A stretch of 64,000 nt of DNA from Thelephora terrestris (Eukaryota; Basidiomycota; Agaricomycetes; Thelephorales; Thelephoraceae), in the NCBI GenBank assembly GCA_015956445.1, contig WIUZ02000008.1, positions 1,550,001 through 1,614,000 of the forward strand. The letters are read 5' to 3'. Positions within the stretch are counted from its first letter, which is position 1; every line of letters begins with the position of its first letter. A model generated the notes under the pieces. That model was not told the DNA's origin. It saw nothing but the letters and a program-made list of their open reading frames with translations, and searched no databases. Below are positions 19,961 to 32,559 of this stretch, piece by piece. The translations under genes and the position numbers were made by a program.

Positions 19961-20436
19961 AGTACTGGGGTCGGTTGGGGGCCTTGTGGTGGGCTAGTAG
20001 CTCCATTTTGGTGCGTACTCTTGGGATGTCCCGTGAAGGGGTGGGCTAGAGCTGTCTGGGCTCACAATACTCTTGGTAGAGAGGAGGGGGTGCAGCTTGG
20101 GCAAGTCAGTCACTGACGCAACTCCTGTTTTGGCACACTTTGATCGTGGGAAATCTGCAACCAGGTGGTGGTTAGAGATCAAGGCCCCCATTCCCATTTG
20201 TCCTTGTTTGCTGGAGTGAAACTTGCCAACAGCACTGGTACCTGAAGGACAAAGGGTGGCCCTGACAGTGAACACCTCCTACCAGGTGGAGTTTTGCATC
20301 CTTGACAAGGTACACCGTGATTTCCCCCTAACATATTGGCAGGTTGCTGTATTTTCACTAGCTTCAGCAAATCATTCTTACCTCCATGATTCCCTTCTAA
20401 ACTCTTTGCTTCAATGGTAGAACATGTTTTAAGATG
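19961..20436. other. Intergenic, repeat-to-gene boundary
   Basis: This separates the transposon-rich left third from the gene-dense region. Short open frames exist on the - strand (for example 19994-20275) but show no family resemblance and no consistent splice structure. I see no RNA gene here. Confidence 0.4.
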
Positions 20437-23400
20437 TTACTGCATTGAGCCATTCAGCCAGTTATCATAAAGTAGAGAAGTGTCATATGACCCTATTTTT
20501 GTATCCTCCATAAAGGCACAAAACAAATCATCCTCCACATCTGATGTTCCCGCAGCAACCATGATAGATGTCTGGTAAACATCCAAGTCACCCCTTTCAA
20601 CAGTTGCACTCAGCCAATCTAAAGAGCCTTGATATTGGACAATATACCTAGAGAAAATCCTGAGTTGATTGAACGTTTCAAAACAGCAAGACCCACCCCT
20701 GATACTCAGCCTGCTCCTCTTCAGAAACCACTGGATTAAGCAACTGATATGCCAACACTGCAGTGGAGTTTCGGAGAGCTTCGGGTTCCCGCGGTCCATC
20801 AACTTCATCTAGCCATGCCCCCTTTCCACCTACAACTTTAGTTCCGGTAAATCTCTTGGTACCATCCATACCCCTGGTTCAAATTATCAGATGTATGATG
20901 AATGTCAAGTAATCCCCAGATACCTCGGTGAGTGACTCGAAAGATGAGTACGAGGCAGAAAAGGACTGGTGTTGATATCCATCGCGGTTTTTCTGAAGAA
21001 CGTCAGGGACAGCAGGGATAATCTTTCTTCCAAACTCTTACCCAGGTAACTTGAGTGTACTATTCATGGAATACACAAAGTGTTTGCCCAATGACGTGAA
21101 CAAGAGCGGTCGGTAATACTCGACCCAAAATTCACTTTTCGAGTCCGTGAAGTCGACTATTCCTGCTTCGCACTCCACATAATTGTACGCTGGTTGTAGG
21201 TTTTTCTCGCTGAACCAGATTTGATAACCCCTCCTGCGGGGGGGCTGCGTCGTTGTGCGGTCTGTATGCACGTCAAGGAATAAATTAATCGCTGCCTGCT
21301 TGTCTGCATCTGCGAAGGCATTAAGTTGAAGGGCACCCGCTAGGTCGTGATACGTACCCAGTAGTGAGTTTGTGTAGAATCTCCTGAGATTCTCGATAAT
21401 GTCCCTAGAGTGACTGTTCCAGTGGGGCATGCGGCGGTACGTCTCCACCCGATTCACGAGTGCACTTCCCGTATACTGCAATGCGAGTGCTGGAAGGAAT
21501 GAGTACTCAGCCGCATCGTGTCCTTTTGGCTTACTGTCTCCATGATCGTGATACATTTCTGTCAACATGTTGACTGCATCCGAGTCAAAGGGAAGGTTGG
21601 GGCTGTTTACAATGCCTAGGGCATATAGCTGGTGTCCAAATGCACGCTTTCCTAGAACAAATTGAGCGGCGTTGGTTCTGTCCAAGCAATCCACACAATT
21701 TGTCCGGCATATCCCATTTTGGAGCAGCATCGTCGAACGCCACTCAGAATGCGAGTTCCTTTTAGCTGGCAAGTCAATGACTCTGTACGAACATGGGTTT
21801 AACATTGAGACTCACGCCTCCGAATTTTCAACGTGAGAATAAGGTTCAGAACCAGAGTGGAAGAGTCCTGTTGTTTGTATTGACTCCTCTGCAATATCCT
21901 CGAGGTAACTAATAACGTCTTGTTTTTTCCTGTTCCTCGTTAGTAGGTGAAACCAGGACCAGAGACAACAATGCTGACTCTTTGTAGGCTCGAGACATGT
22001 CCCAGGCCCGGTATATCATCTTCTTGCCATGTGGTAGGAACTGATTCAAGTATTCGACACACTGAGTATATTCATCCAAGAGTTTTGACTCCCTTGGCTG
22101 GGGTTCGTGTCCCTTGATAAGGTTCAGTATCGTGATTGGAGTGCCGTAACGTTGGAAGAGATTGTCGAAATGCAAGGAAGCCGCGGTGTAGAATGGATCT
22201 ACAACACTAACTGAAAGATGTTTAAAGATCTGCTATCGTCCCAGGCACCCCACGTGCACGCACTTTCAATGGGGGGCCTTGGACTCATGCTTGTAGTATC
22301 TTGCGTCCAATACACAGGGATGCTTCCACGATACTGACGGACTTCAGTTTTGTTGTTATGGTTGCACGGTACCAAACTCACCTGGACGTAGCTCGTATAT
22401 TTCGGGCTGGGACGACGTCCGCTACCGCTTCGATGCTTCGCAGGAAAATGGAACGGAGTTGTTAACGCTTCGGATACGATTTGCTCCGTTTCCACTTCAT
22501 TCGCCACGTTTCCCTTGAAACCGATGTGAGAAACCAGAGGATTCTCAATTGTCACACACATACCTCGTCGTTCACGCCTCGTTTTAAGTAACGTGCGCCA
22601 GCATAGTGACGAGATCGTCTTGCTATCAGAGTTATGAAAACGACACGGCCGAGCACAGTAAGCTCTAGAAATCGAGTATGAACTTCATTCGAGGGTGATG
22701 AATTTGTAACTTACTTGCTTGATCTACATGGCCGTGTATCATGGGCAACAACCAATGCACCTTGTTTGCATCACTTGGTGTGGAAAATGGGGCCATTAGC
22801 ATTCGGTAGTTCCAGGTGAACCGATCGTTGAAACGCAGGTTATCATAACCCGCGCATGATTTCGTCAAATTATGCTGCAACGTGGAAGTTACGTCGTAGG
22901 TGTAGCTTCGCTGTGTTCAATACATTTGGGACCAAGAAATACGGAATGGCGTACCTGAAGTAGAAATTCTTGGACATGTCCACCTGCTTGAACATATTCA
23001 TGAGTCTATTTTCTTCGGAGACCTTTTCGACGCGATGATTATGGCAGACTGGAATCATCTCGGTGCTTTCACAATGATATACGTAGTGTCCGCCTAGTAG
23101 GGCGACGACGGATCTCTTCGTTACAAGGATCATGTACCACCCTGCAGTGAATCTGACGAAGCCTTGGGTCACCGTCAGTAAGGAGCTTTCCGATCTCTTA
23201 GACTTGCCTGCAATGCCAAAAAACACACGAGCCTTCCCCAGACCACCAGAGGACCTATTTCCGTCCTCGAGCATCTTCAGCATCGCGCTCATTTGCTTCC
23301 CAGTGTACACCGCCTCATCCTCAAACACCAACAACTCGTCCTGAGAGGTCCGGTCGATCTTGATGATACGGTGGCGAGAGTCGGTGGTATTCGATGCGAT

Positions 23401-23586
23401 GACGAAGTATCGGAGCCTGTTTTCGTAGAGAATGAATTTGTTGAAAGCGAGGTGTTTGTCAGCCGAATATGGCGACCGCTGAGGCTGGAGGCAGGGCTTT
23501 GCCTGGACATCCTTTGGGTAAGTCGCTGGGGTAAGGCAACCTGGCTCGCTCAAGGTGATGGGCGGCGAGTCGGATAGAATGGCCAT
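20437..23586 (-). CDS. FIG4: SAC-domain polyphosphoinositide phosphatase (Fig4)
   Basis: Fig4 removes the 5-phosphate of PtdIns(3,5)P2 on vacuole and endosome membranes and works in a complex with Vac14 and the kinase Fab1. At least six exons are visible between ATG 23586 and the stop at 20437. The N-terminal SAC part contains [16 protein letters not shown] and later [16 protein letters not shown] across an intron near 22905-22952. The catalytic loop [12 protein letters not shown] (21671-21710) has the C-x5-R-T of the SAC family. The C-terminal part ends shortly after [16 protein letters not shown]. Length and segment order fit Fig4 rather than Sac1, since no C-terminal membrane segment is seen. 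It shares a 43-bp intergenic space with the divergent LAA1 gene. Confidence 0.92.
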
Positions 23587-23629
23587 TAACCAAATTCGAT
23601 CACTCCTGCCCGACCGACATCATCATATA
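23587..23629. promoter_or_regulatory. 43-bp divergent promoter FIG4/LAA1
   Basis: Only 43 bp separate the two start codons, so the core promoters must overlap the 5' ends of both genes. Both products act in endosomal traffic, so co-expression would be sensible, but this is inference. No TATA box is visible. Confidence 0.6.
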
Positions 23630-26600
23630 ATGGCTGACGATGACAACTCTAACCCAAAAATACTCCCGTTCGACGAGGTACATCGGCCAGTTGCTCAGGT
23701 CGAATTAACTCATCTGATAGCTGCGATCTGATAGGCGAGGCTTTCCGAGGATGATAAGGACATGGTACTCTTTCAATGGCTTGCCTCCACCCAACGATCC
23801 TTGGAGGACGCAACGCCTGTAAGCTCTGGTTCCTTGTTGATTATCATCCGACCCTTCGCCAATATCTCGTAGGATATCCTTAAGGCATCCCATCCAGACC
23901 TTCTCGAGTCATTCATCAAGATCATCGAGGCCTCAGACCCTTATCCCCCTCCTAGTCGACCGTCCCGGAGGCTAGTAGCTCAGAGCCTCCTTCTTTTGTT
24001 CAGCCGCGGAGAGCTTAAAGGACTCTTTGACTCCGTGCAACGCCTGTCAAAACTCGTTCCGGATGTCAAACCGCCGATGAGCGACTTGCCGAGGGTGTAA
24101 GTCCCCCGCCACACCCCATTGACCTCCCTTACATCCCAAAGTGCTGCACTCTACGTAATCGGGGAGTTGATGGCTTCCTTCGGTGCCCAAGTATGTCCTG
24201 CCGATGTACCATTTGCCTTGCTGACTGGTGGCCCTGGCAGGTTATGTCGCTAATGAACGACATCACTGTCATGACAATCAAGATATCCAAGTCGACATCT
24301 GTGATCCCTAATAATGACACATAGTCTCGCCGAAGCTAACGGCTCACTTTTCTAGCTTCCAACGTTGATTCGGTACCATGCCCTACTCTGCCTTTCGAAG
24401 TCTCTCGGAAGTGCAAGACGTGCTGTGACCGATGCAACGCTTCGGGATATCACGAAGCTGGTAAAAACCACCATCCTCGACAAATCGCTTCCTGTTGAAC
24501 GCGCAACGGCAGATGTGGGTTCACTGTTGTATATCTGCCTGCCCTGCTCATCTTCAGTAGGTCATTGTTGCTCTTTACCCAGATGATTCACCGCTCAAGA
24601 CTGTGGTCGAAGTCGAGGCTTTCATCAACCTCTGTGTAAAATCATTAGATGGGTCAGATAGGTCAACCAGACGGCACCTCGCTAGTTTAGCCGGTCGTAT
24701 CTTGGCTTCGACACAAGAAGAACGCGAGGTTCCGCATAGCGAGCCTCCGAAAAGGGGAAAGGGCCAACCAGAGGACAGGGACCAGGATGCCTCTACATCC
24801 ATCAAACCCAGCGAAACCAGGAGCTGTTTGCTGACTCCCACTGAGATGTTTCATCAACTCTCGATCCATCTTGGTAAGGGCCTCGTTGGAAGGAAGGTTT
24901 TGGTGGGCCTGTGCGAGATGTATGCTTCTCTCCTGCTGTCGCTTGGCTCCGAATATGTCGAGAAGAATTACTCCATCATCGTCGCTCACTTCATGAACGA
25001 GTTCATTGCAAATCCTCGCAATACATCCACCCGACAGGACAGACTTCTAGTCAGGACTCTCGTTGGGACTTTGCTTCGAGACTTGATCGGGGTGCGCCTA
25101 CTGAGCGAACAGGGACAGATAGCAGCTATACAAGAGCTATCAGGCTCATACCTTAAACGTTGGCCAGCTTTGATGCCCGGAAAATCGGAGCCCTCTGCTC
25201 TGGCGCTGACCGTAGCCCTGATAGAGGTTGCAGGATTATTGCGACAACTGGGAAATTCACCCCCTCCAGTTCAGGTGAGCCCAAATCGTTTGCCTCAAAG
25301 CGAGGAAATGAAACGGTGTTTAGGATGCCCTTTCTGATCCCCTCGTCACCCTGCTCTCCCACCCCAATCACACCACTCGTATCAGTGCCGCATGGGCGCT
25401 GCAGTGCTTCTGTTACGCCACGCCATTGCGACTCCCCAAGGTCATCCTTATAGTGGTCGAGAAACTGCAACGAGACCTTACATTACTAGCATCCCCAACT
25501 GCGTCCTCAGATGTGCACTTCCGAGCCCTGGGCTACGCCTATGGACTAGGAGGGCTGTTATCCATCATTCCTGATCGACCATTGTATGTGTCCTACGATA
25601 TTAGCGCGAAGGTCTTGGATATGGCTATTCAAGTCCTCAAACGGGCCGGAGAGCATGACCTCCAGGCTGCAGCCGTCGAAGTGGAGGTTTCCTGGTCCCT
25701 CATTTCCTCCCTTATGACCCTGGGGCCAAATTTTGTGCAAACATATCTACAGCAGCTCCTTGTATTATGGAGGAATGCCCTGCCTAAACCCACGAACAAG
25801 GATACCACAAGCGCTTCTGGGAGGAACCCTCTTGAATGGTCGTTCTTACTCCATGTCAGAGAGAGTGCACTGGGTGCCATACTATGCTTCTTACAGCACA
25901 ACAACCCAGTTCTAGTCTCTCTTGACGTCGCACGGCGGCTTTCTTCCCTATTGAACAACGCCTTGCAATTTACCGTGGCCTTTCTCGCACAGAGTAATGA
26001 CGAACAACTTGACCAACCGGTAGCTTCCAAGGACGGGGTCGGGCTTACACTCCGAACACGGGAATCGCTCCTTCGTCGACGGATTTACCAGTGTTTTTCT
26101 TCCATTGGGTTCGCCGGCATAACAGAAGCCACACAGGCCAGTCTTTTGCAGTCGACAATCACCCTATTCGCCTCTGCCGATGGCTACGCGGGTTCACCAG
26201 TACAAGCAGCCATTGCCTCGAGCTCCGGGTCGTTCAATTCGATTTGGCAAAGTACCGATGGCTACGCTTACGGCCTCGCATACTTCTACACGCAATTTGA
26301 GGGAGGGGAGTTCGCTGATAAGAACAGCTCCAACAAAGACGTCGTCGAATCTTATTTCGATGAGATAGTGCGTAATACCAAAGCCCTTCGCTTTTCCGCA
26401 ACTGAATAGGCTCAATATAAGCTGGGACGACCAATCCTCGGATCGTGTGAACATGATCCTCTTACTCTTTGGGAATCGCGTCCTTCCAACGCTCACAAAT
26501 CATGGCCATCACCACCTTCTCCCATCACGTCTGTGGTTGACCACGCGATCCAGTTGTTCTCACTGCTATTGCCGACTCAAGATCAAGAGTCCGCTGCCCG

Positions 26601-29600
26601 AGCAGTTAAAGAGCTCGTCGATTCAACAAGAAGCCCAAGGTTGGATCGGAATGCTGGCAGACGTGCTGCAGTTTCAATCAACGCGAACATCGCACTCTGT
26701 CTAGCGCTTCGCGCAGCAGCCAGCAATGTGCGACAAGGGAGGGAGGCGTTAGGTAACGCAAAGGTCACCAACACTTTATCCAGTTTCTTAAAGGTACTTT
26801 GTTCGGAAACTGTTGAATCCATTCGTCGTTAATATCATCGCAGGAATCACTCACGAGTGGCGATCCACTTCTCCGTTTATGTTGCAGCGAATCTACTGGC
26901 CGCCTGGCGAGCTTGGCGGGTACAACGTTCATGACAGGCCAAATTAAAATGCTTGTCGACGAAATCGTTTCGAATCGCGATCCAAACAGCAGGGCTGGTT
27001 GTGCCATTGCTTTCGGTGCTATTCATTCGCATGTCGGCAGTTTAGCGGCAGGCCCGCTGCTCAAGACCTCGGTGAACATGCTGATGTCCCTCAGTAACGA
27101 CCCCCACCCCCTTGTACACTTCTGGACCATCAAATCCTTGGCGAAAGTCATTGACTCTGCAAGTTTGGCATATGCACCGTTCGTGCCAAGCACCCTCAGC
27201 ATGCTCTTCAAAGTCTACACCCTCGACACCCACGAGACAGAGGGGGGAACTCTACCTTATGCAAATATCAGCGGAGACCTTCCGACCTACCAAACCGTCT
27301 GCCAAGTAATTGACGGGGTCATCACGGTTCTAGGCCCAGATATCCAGGAGTCAAACCGTACCAGAAGTCTGGTGATCGACCTTGTTCGATCCTTCCTTGC
27401 CGAAGAAGATGAAGGGATTTGCGTGGAAGCAATCAAGTGTATTCAGCACTTCTTGATGTTCGCTGCAGAACACGCCCGCATACCATCACTTGTTTCTCAG
27501 TTCAGGGTCCACATGGCATCCCCCCGCACGCCCCTGAAGGTGGCCTCGATCAACGCTCTGTATCAGCTTGTACAGAAGGATGCGATATCGATGTCCAAGC
27601 TCGGTGGCGACCAGCTTGTCGAGGAGCTGTTTGGAATGCTTGATAATGATCCTTCCATAGAAGGGGTGCGCAACGTGATCCTGGCATGGCTCCAGCAGAC
27701 CGCCATTCACAATCCTTCCGCATGGATTGATTTGTGCCAGCGGATCATGTCAAGGACTACTGCAACACAACGAATCGCTCAAAATGTCACTGCCGGACCC
27801 GCGCTCCAAGATGACGAAGGGGAATCATTGAGCATTGGAATGGCTCAGGACTCTGCTGCTTCAAACCGAGGGTACGGTACTTCTCGGTGGAGGACGCAGC
27901 TATTTGCATTGCAGTGCCTACATGATATCTGTGGGATCGTGGGACGGTCTGGACGTCAAGAACACATCAGTCTCCCCTACGCAAAGCTGAATGGAATCCC
28001 TACCCATGGGCTCCTTGTCACCAGGGTCCCGGACTTGATTAAGATGGCCTTCACTGCTTCTGCTGCCTATGTGCCGGAAATTAGATTAGAAGGCCTCAAA
28101 GTCCTGCGGGACGTGATCGAAGTATGATCCTGAGAACACGATAATAAACTTGAACAACTACTGACGAGTTCTAGGTTTTTGCAACATCCCCGGATCCCCT
28201 ATACACGGATGCTCTGCTTTTGGAACAGCACCAGGCCCCTATCACCGCAGCACTTACCCCAGCATTCTCCTCAGACACAACTCCAGAAATACTGGCTCTT
28301 GCGATCGAAACTTGCGCCGTGTTCGTGGGATGCGGTGTGGTGAAGGACGTCGGCCGAATGGGTAGAATTCTCAAACATCTCACTTCCGCGCTGGAACAGT
28401 CGAAGGGTAGTCCTGCCAATTTCCTCCACCCACGAACCCTCAACTCACAGTGATGTAGAAACGGGGACTCTGTCGCTTGGGGATGCAGGAGAGTTGAGCC
28501 CAAATGCTTCAGTGATGTTACGAATCGCAACTCTTTCTGCTTGGGCAGAGCTTGCGATTGCCAGCGTTGCGCAAGAATACCTCAAAGACCTGATTAAGCC
28601 ATACAAGTCATCGCTTGCTTCTTTATGGGTGGCATCACTTAGAGATTATGCCAGCGTCAGGGCGGATACAGAAGCCCTCCAAGAGGATACACCCGCGGCG
28701 TTGGACGTGTCGTATACCAACCTTGGAAAAGAGGTGTTATTGCCTGTATGTCTACACTCGGTCAGGTTGTCCCCCCACTCACTAGGTTTTTTTCAGTATT
28801 ATCAAACCGCCTGGCCGGTGATACTGGAGGCTATCGCTACTGCGATGCAAGATGGTGACGCTCACGTGCTCAGTGCCATGGACGGCAACGAGATTGTGAT
28901 GAATGGGGCGTCGCAACCCACTCCGCGGACGGAGCCGACAGCTCTATTCTTCGTGATATTCGGCCTCGTCTACGAAGCGCTGGCATCTCCCGAGACTGAC
29001 AGTAGTCCAGGACATCGAACAATTTCAGTTATCGCCCTGAAATGCTTGAAACACCTTGTCAGGCCGCAGTACTCCGGACACGCCTTTTTTGATCAGGCAA
29101 ACTTTGACGAGCTGATCAGTCTGTTCTACCGGATGACAATAACAGAACCTGCCATAGTGGTGGTACATATCCTGGAGGTGCTTTCCTCACTCGTCGTGAG
29201 CCAGGGCACGAAGCTCGCCGAGTTGGATGCTCTTGCAGTCACAGGGTGAGGCCAATTTACTTAATTCAAGAGATTTGCAGGCTAACATGCTGTAGGAACA
29301 TCACGTCCACGACGGCCGTCCCTCCCAGCGCGCCCCGTGCACAATGTTTGAAGTTATGTGCATTTATTCTCAAGCGTGCCTTCGCCACAGGCGGTGATAA
29401 TTCCTGTGAGTCTACTGATTTGATTTCTGCGCGCGAGAGGTAGACGCTTTGCTCCAGCGGATCGCATCAAGCTTGTCAGTGTAGGGTTTGAGAGCTACAT
29501 TGCAATCATGAAAACGTTCCCGCCTGCGATGCAGGGTGAACTCCGTACGGTTGGAGTGTATCTCTACGGCGGTGAGTCACATCACAATATCGGAGTTGGA

Positions 29601-30605
29601 TAAGGAAACCCTGAAACTCGAGACTAGAACTCCTCAAGAATGAAACGTCGATTGTAGACCTCGCCAGCCCAACACTCCCGGCCCTCAAATCGCTCCTGGA
29701 GGTACCTAGAGAGTTCAAGGACCCATCGGATGGATACGCAAAACTTGTCCACGGGATCCTCTCGGCCTGTCTTGTCAATATTGACCACATGAGGTACGCG
29801 TTGGTGTATCATAAACCTGCCCTTCTTACCCGTTCCTCGTAGTGGACGTCAAGGACTAGCTTCCACTCGCAAAGTCCAGAGCAACCTACTAGCATCTGTC
29901 CTTGTCCTGACAATCGTCCCAGCTACGATCAAACTCAGCCAGGCGGCAATAGACCACTGTTGCTTCCTCATCTGCCAGAAACTGACAGTAGATGAGGTAA
30001 GTTCCCGTCGGTGCACTGTTTCATGACGTCCGACACCAGATTTTTGGAATAGGTCTCGTTGACCGCAGCTCACTGTGCGAAAACGTTGATCATCGCCGCT
30101 GCATCCGGGAATCAGCCGCTCCGACAATGTCCGAGGCTGTTGATGCCAGGATTAATCGAATTCGTAGCACAAAGTGCGGGGATGATTGAAGGAGGAACGT
30201 TGCCCGAGACACGATTGGCAGCGTTGAACGAAGTTTGGAAAGCGTTCTCGTTGTTTTTCGCATCCGTGCCGGAAGATTTGCGTGAGCTATCCGAACTGAA
30301 GTCAAACTGGCCAAATTTTTATCACTCTATTTCCAGGTGTCCGACTGTTGTGTGTGCTCCTGCCAACGGCGACATTGGTACTGGATCCGAATTGCTCGCC
30401 GCTGTCTCCACTTCACACGCAAGGGATAACACATCTGTTGTCATATGCAACGTCAGCACCGGCCGCCTTCAAGGAAGCTACGGGAACGCTCCCAAATAGC
30501 ACGAGGGAAGTGTTAGAAATGTCGATAAGACAAGCAGTTGGGGGAACGGGTGGGGCAAAGCAACTACAGGCGTCGAAGCCGCAGATATCGTTGAGGTCGT
30601 TCTGA
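23630..30605 (+). CDS. LAA1: HEAT-repeat protein of the Laa1/HEATR5 family
   Basis: Laa1 in yeast and HEATR5B in animals bind the clathrin adaptor AP-1 (and aftiphilin-type partners) and help traffic between the trans-Golgi and endosomes. The start MADDDNSNPKILPFDE lies just after the FIG4 start. Many exons follow, including long open ones at 25426-26409, 26913-28127 and 28494-29249. Family segments include SGSYLKRWPALMPGK, AGCAIAFGAIHSHVG, HPLVHFWTIKSLAKVIDS and the C-terminal SIRQAVGG. The stop is at 30603-30605. The product would be about 2000 residues of alpha-solenoid without enzymatic motifs, the usual size. Internal exon borders are approximate. Confidence 0.88.
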
Positions 30606-30825
30606 CCATAAGAATAGTACGTATAGATACTTCATGTACTGAGGGCAAGCTCAAGCGCTCGTCACGTGCGAGTGGTTACCATGATGACGGGTGTGGCACA
30701 ATACAGTGGGCGCCTGATCCGAGTCTGCCCTTTCTCACTCTCTTTCACTCTCTTTCCGTTCGAATCCTCTGGCAGGAACTACTCTGCGTTCATTTCAAGC
30801 CCTTCCTTGTCGATTTTTTTGGGAG

Positions 30826-31603
30826 ATGCAGTTCTACTTTGTGTTGGCAGCGTTAGCATTGTTTGCCGGGCAAGGTGGGGTGAGTCGTTTAGAAACGGGG
30901 GCCGAGGCTGATGAATTTGGACAGCGCTTGGCCTTAGTGTGGACGGGGGAAGCGTTGGGAACGTCAGCGCCATTGAGGTCATAGACATCCCTGCGGGACA
31001 GTTGAAGATGGATGTGAGTTGAATAAGAGAAGGTGATCAGGAATGACGGAAGCTTATTTCTCCCTATTGGGTCAGTGTCAGACAGCATGTGCCCCCGCAT
31101 TCTCGGCGATCCAGGTAAGTACAAATTGGGATCTTCGTCGGACCATCTGACCGCTCGCAGTCGTGCGATGTATCGGATGACAATTGCCTGTGTAAGAACG
31201 AAACCGTTGTTGCTGTCCGCGATTGCCAACAGTGTGCGTATAACAAATTTAGGTTCATCTTCCATTCTGTTAATAATCCCAAAATTACAGGCATGTATTC
31301 CGAATTGATAAAGAAGAACGAGAAGATGCCAGATCCGCGGGCTGGCTCCACTCCGGTGCTTAGTGGTGCGTGCACTCCGTCCTCATCTGTACGGTAATTG
31401 TACTGACACCTATCCCAGCATATTCCGCTGCTTGCCTCGCCTCCGTGAACGTCACCATCCCTCCGCAGGCGATCGCCCTCACCGTGCCGGCTGACTGGGA
31501 TGGTCCGAACGGGATGAGCATGGGACTGCCTGCCGCCGTGTTGACAGTTATTACCACCGCGCTCATCGGCGTTGGCGGGATCTGGATCGTTTGCAGCATG
31601 TAG
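30826..31603 (+). CDS. Small secreted CFEM-like cysteine-rich protein, probably GPI-anchored
   Basis: Six exons join in frame: 30826-30874, 30925-31013, 31076-31114, about 31160-31234, about 31292-31362 and about 31421-31603. The product has a signal peptide (MQFYFVLAALALFAG), an N-glycosylation-prone mature part and a cysteine pattern C-x3-C-x9-C-x6-C-x-C-x10-C-x2-C with one more Cys later. This resembles the CFEM fold of fungal surface and haem- or effector-type proteins. The C-terminus is hydrophobic (VLTVITTALIGVGGIWIVCSM), as for a GPI signal or a membrane anchor. The spacing deviates from the classic CFEM pattern, so family membership is likely but unproven. The 50-bp first intron was chosen at CAAG|GTGGGG because it keeps the frame. 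Confidence 0.65.
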
Positions 31604-31658
31604 ATGCACAAACCTGGCTTGTATTTGTCATAGAGAAGAATCGAGTTTTTGAGAGAGA

Positions 31659-32405
31659 ATGATGTTCCCGTTTGAGCAGCCCCATTTCCTCAGTCCAGAC
31701 GATATTTATACCCGCGACCGAGTATTGTGTCCAAGACGCTTTTCCCCCGTGCGCACGAACATGGACATGTCAATCCGCTACCCGACATTCCCACACCTTC
31801 CACCGACTCGGGTGCGATGTCCGCGGAGCTTGCCAGAGTTCGTAATCCCCGCCACCTTGAGACGAAATCTTGGGGATGCTCCAGCTGAAACTCCCGAAAT
31901 CCCGACGCCTCTTACCGTCCAGGGGACCGGCGCGGGCGGAACGCCGGTCAAAGGCATCGTAAACATCTCAAGTTTTTTGTCCACAGGATCAAACGTCCTA
32001 CGTTGCTGTACGGGTAACCATCGATATCTTTCACCCACGACCGCCGCCAGCTACCTTCTGACAGAACTCCGTGATGTGCGTTTAATTTCATCTTCTGCTA
32101 TCCTCACGAGTCGTCGTTATTGACTGACTCGGGATGCATCACAGAGATCAGCGCCGCTACCGGTATCCGTTTGGTCGGTAAAGAACGGGAACACCTTTGG
32201 CCATGAACAAGGCAGAATTTCATTATTCTGCGTGTACCGCACGCATGAGGATGTGAGTATTGTTTCCCCATTCGACCAAATCTCTATTTGAAAGGAGTCA
32301 ATCACCTTTCCCAATTTTGCCGCGCGAAGGGCGAGGTCAACGGCACAGCCACAACCTCTCCCATCGAAACGCTCGTCGTGTATTTTTTCATTGATCTCGC
32401 ACTGA
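31659..32405 (+). CDS. Hypothetical protein, three exons
   Basis: From ATG 31659 a 400-bp open frame rich in Pro and Arg runs through SSFLSTGSNVLRCC to a donor at about 32077. It continues after short introns into VWSVKNGNTFGHEQ and then to a stop at 32403-32405. Splices keep the frame and use GT..AG, which favours a real gene. I recognise no domain. It lies 55 bp after the CFEM-like gene and directly before the zinc-finger gene, so it could also be the 5' part of that gene if the last intron is longer than assumed. Confidence 0.35.
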
Positions 32406-32559
32406 GACCCGTTTTATATCACGATGGCTTACTCTTTTACACGGCTTTTCAATACTTTCAGGCGTGCGAAGCCCTTTCTTCCTCAATCCACCACTTCGAA
32501 TTCTCCCCCGCCCTCGACGCTGACCTACACCCGTTTTCAAAACTACAACTCATTCACGT

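Noticed and set aside
31064-31609. 181-codon - strand ORF over the CFEM-like gene
   Set aside because: The + strand gives a signal peptide, an ordered cysteine pattern and consistent introns; the - strand frame has no such support.
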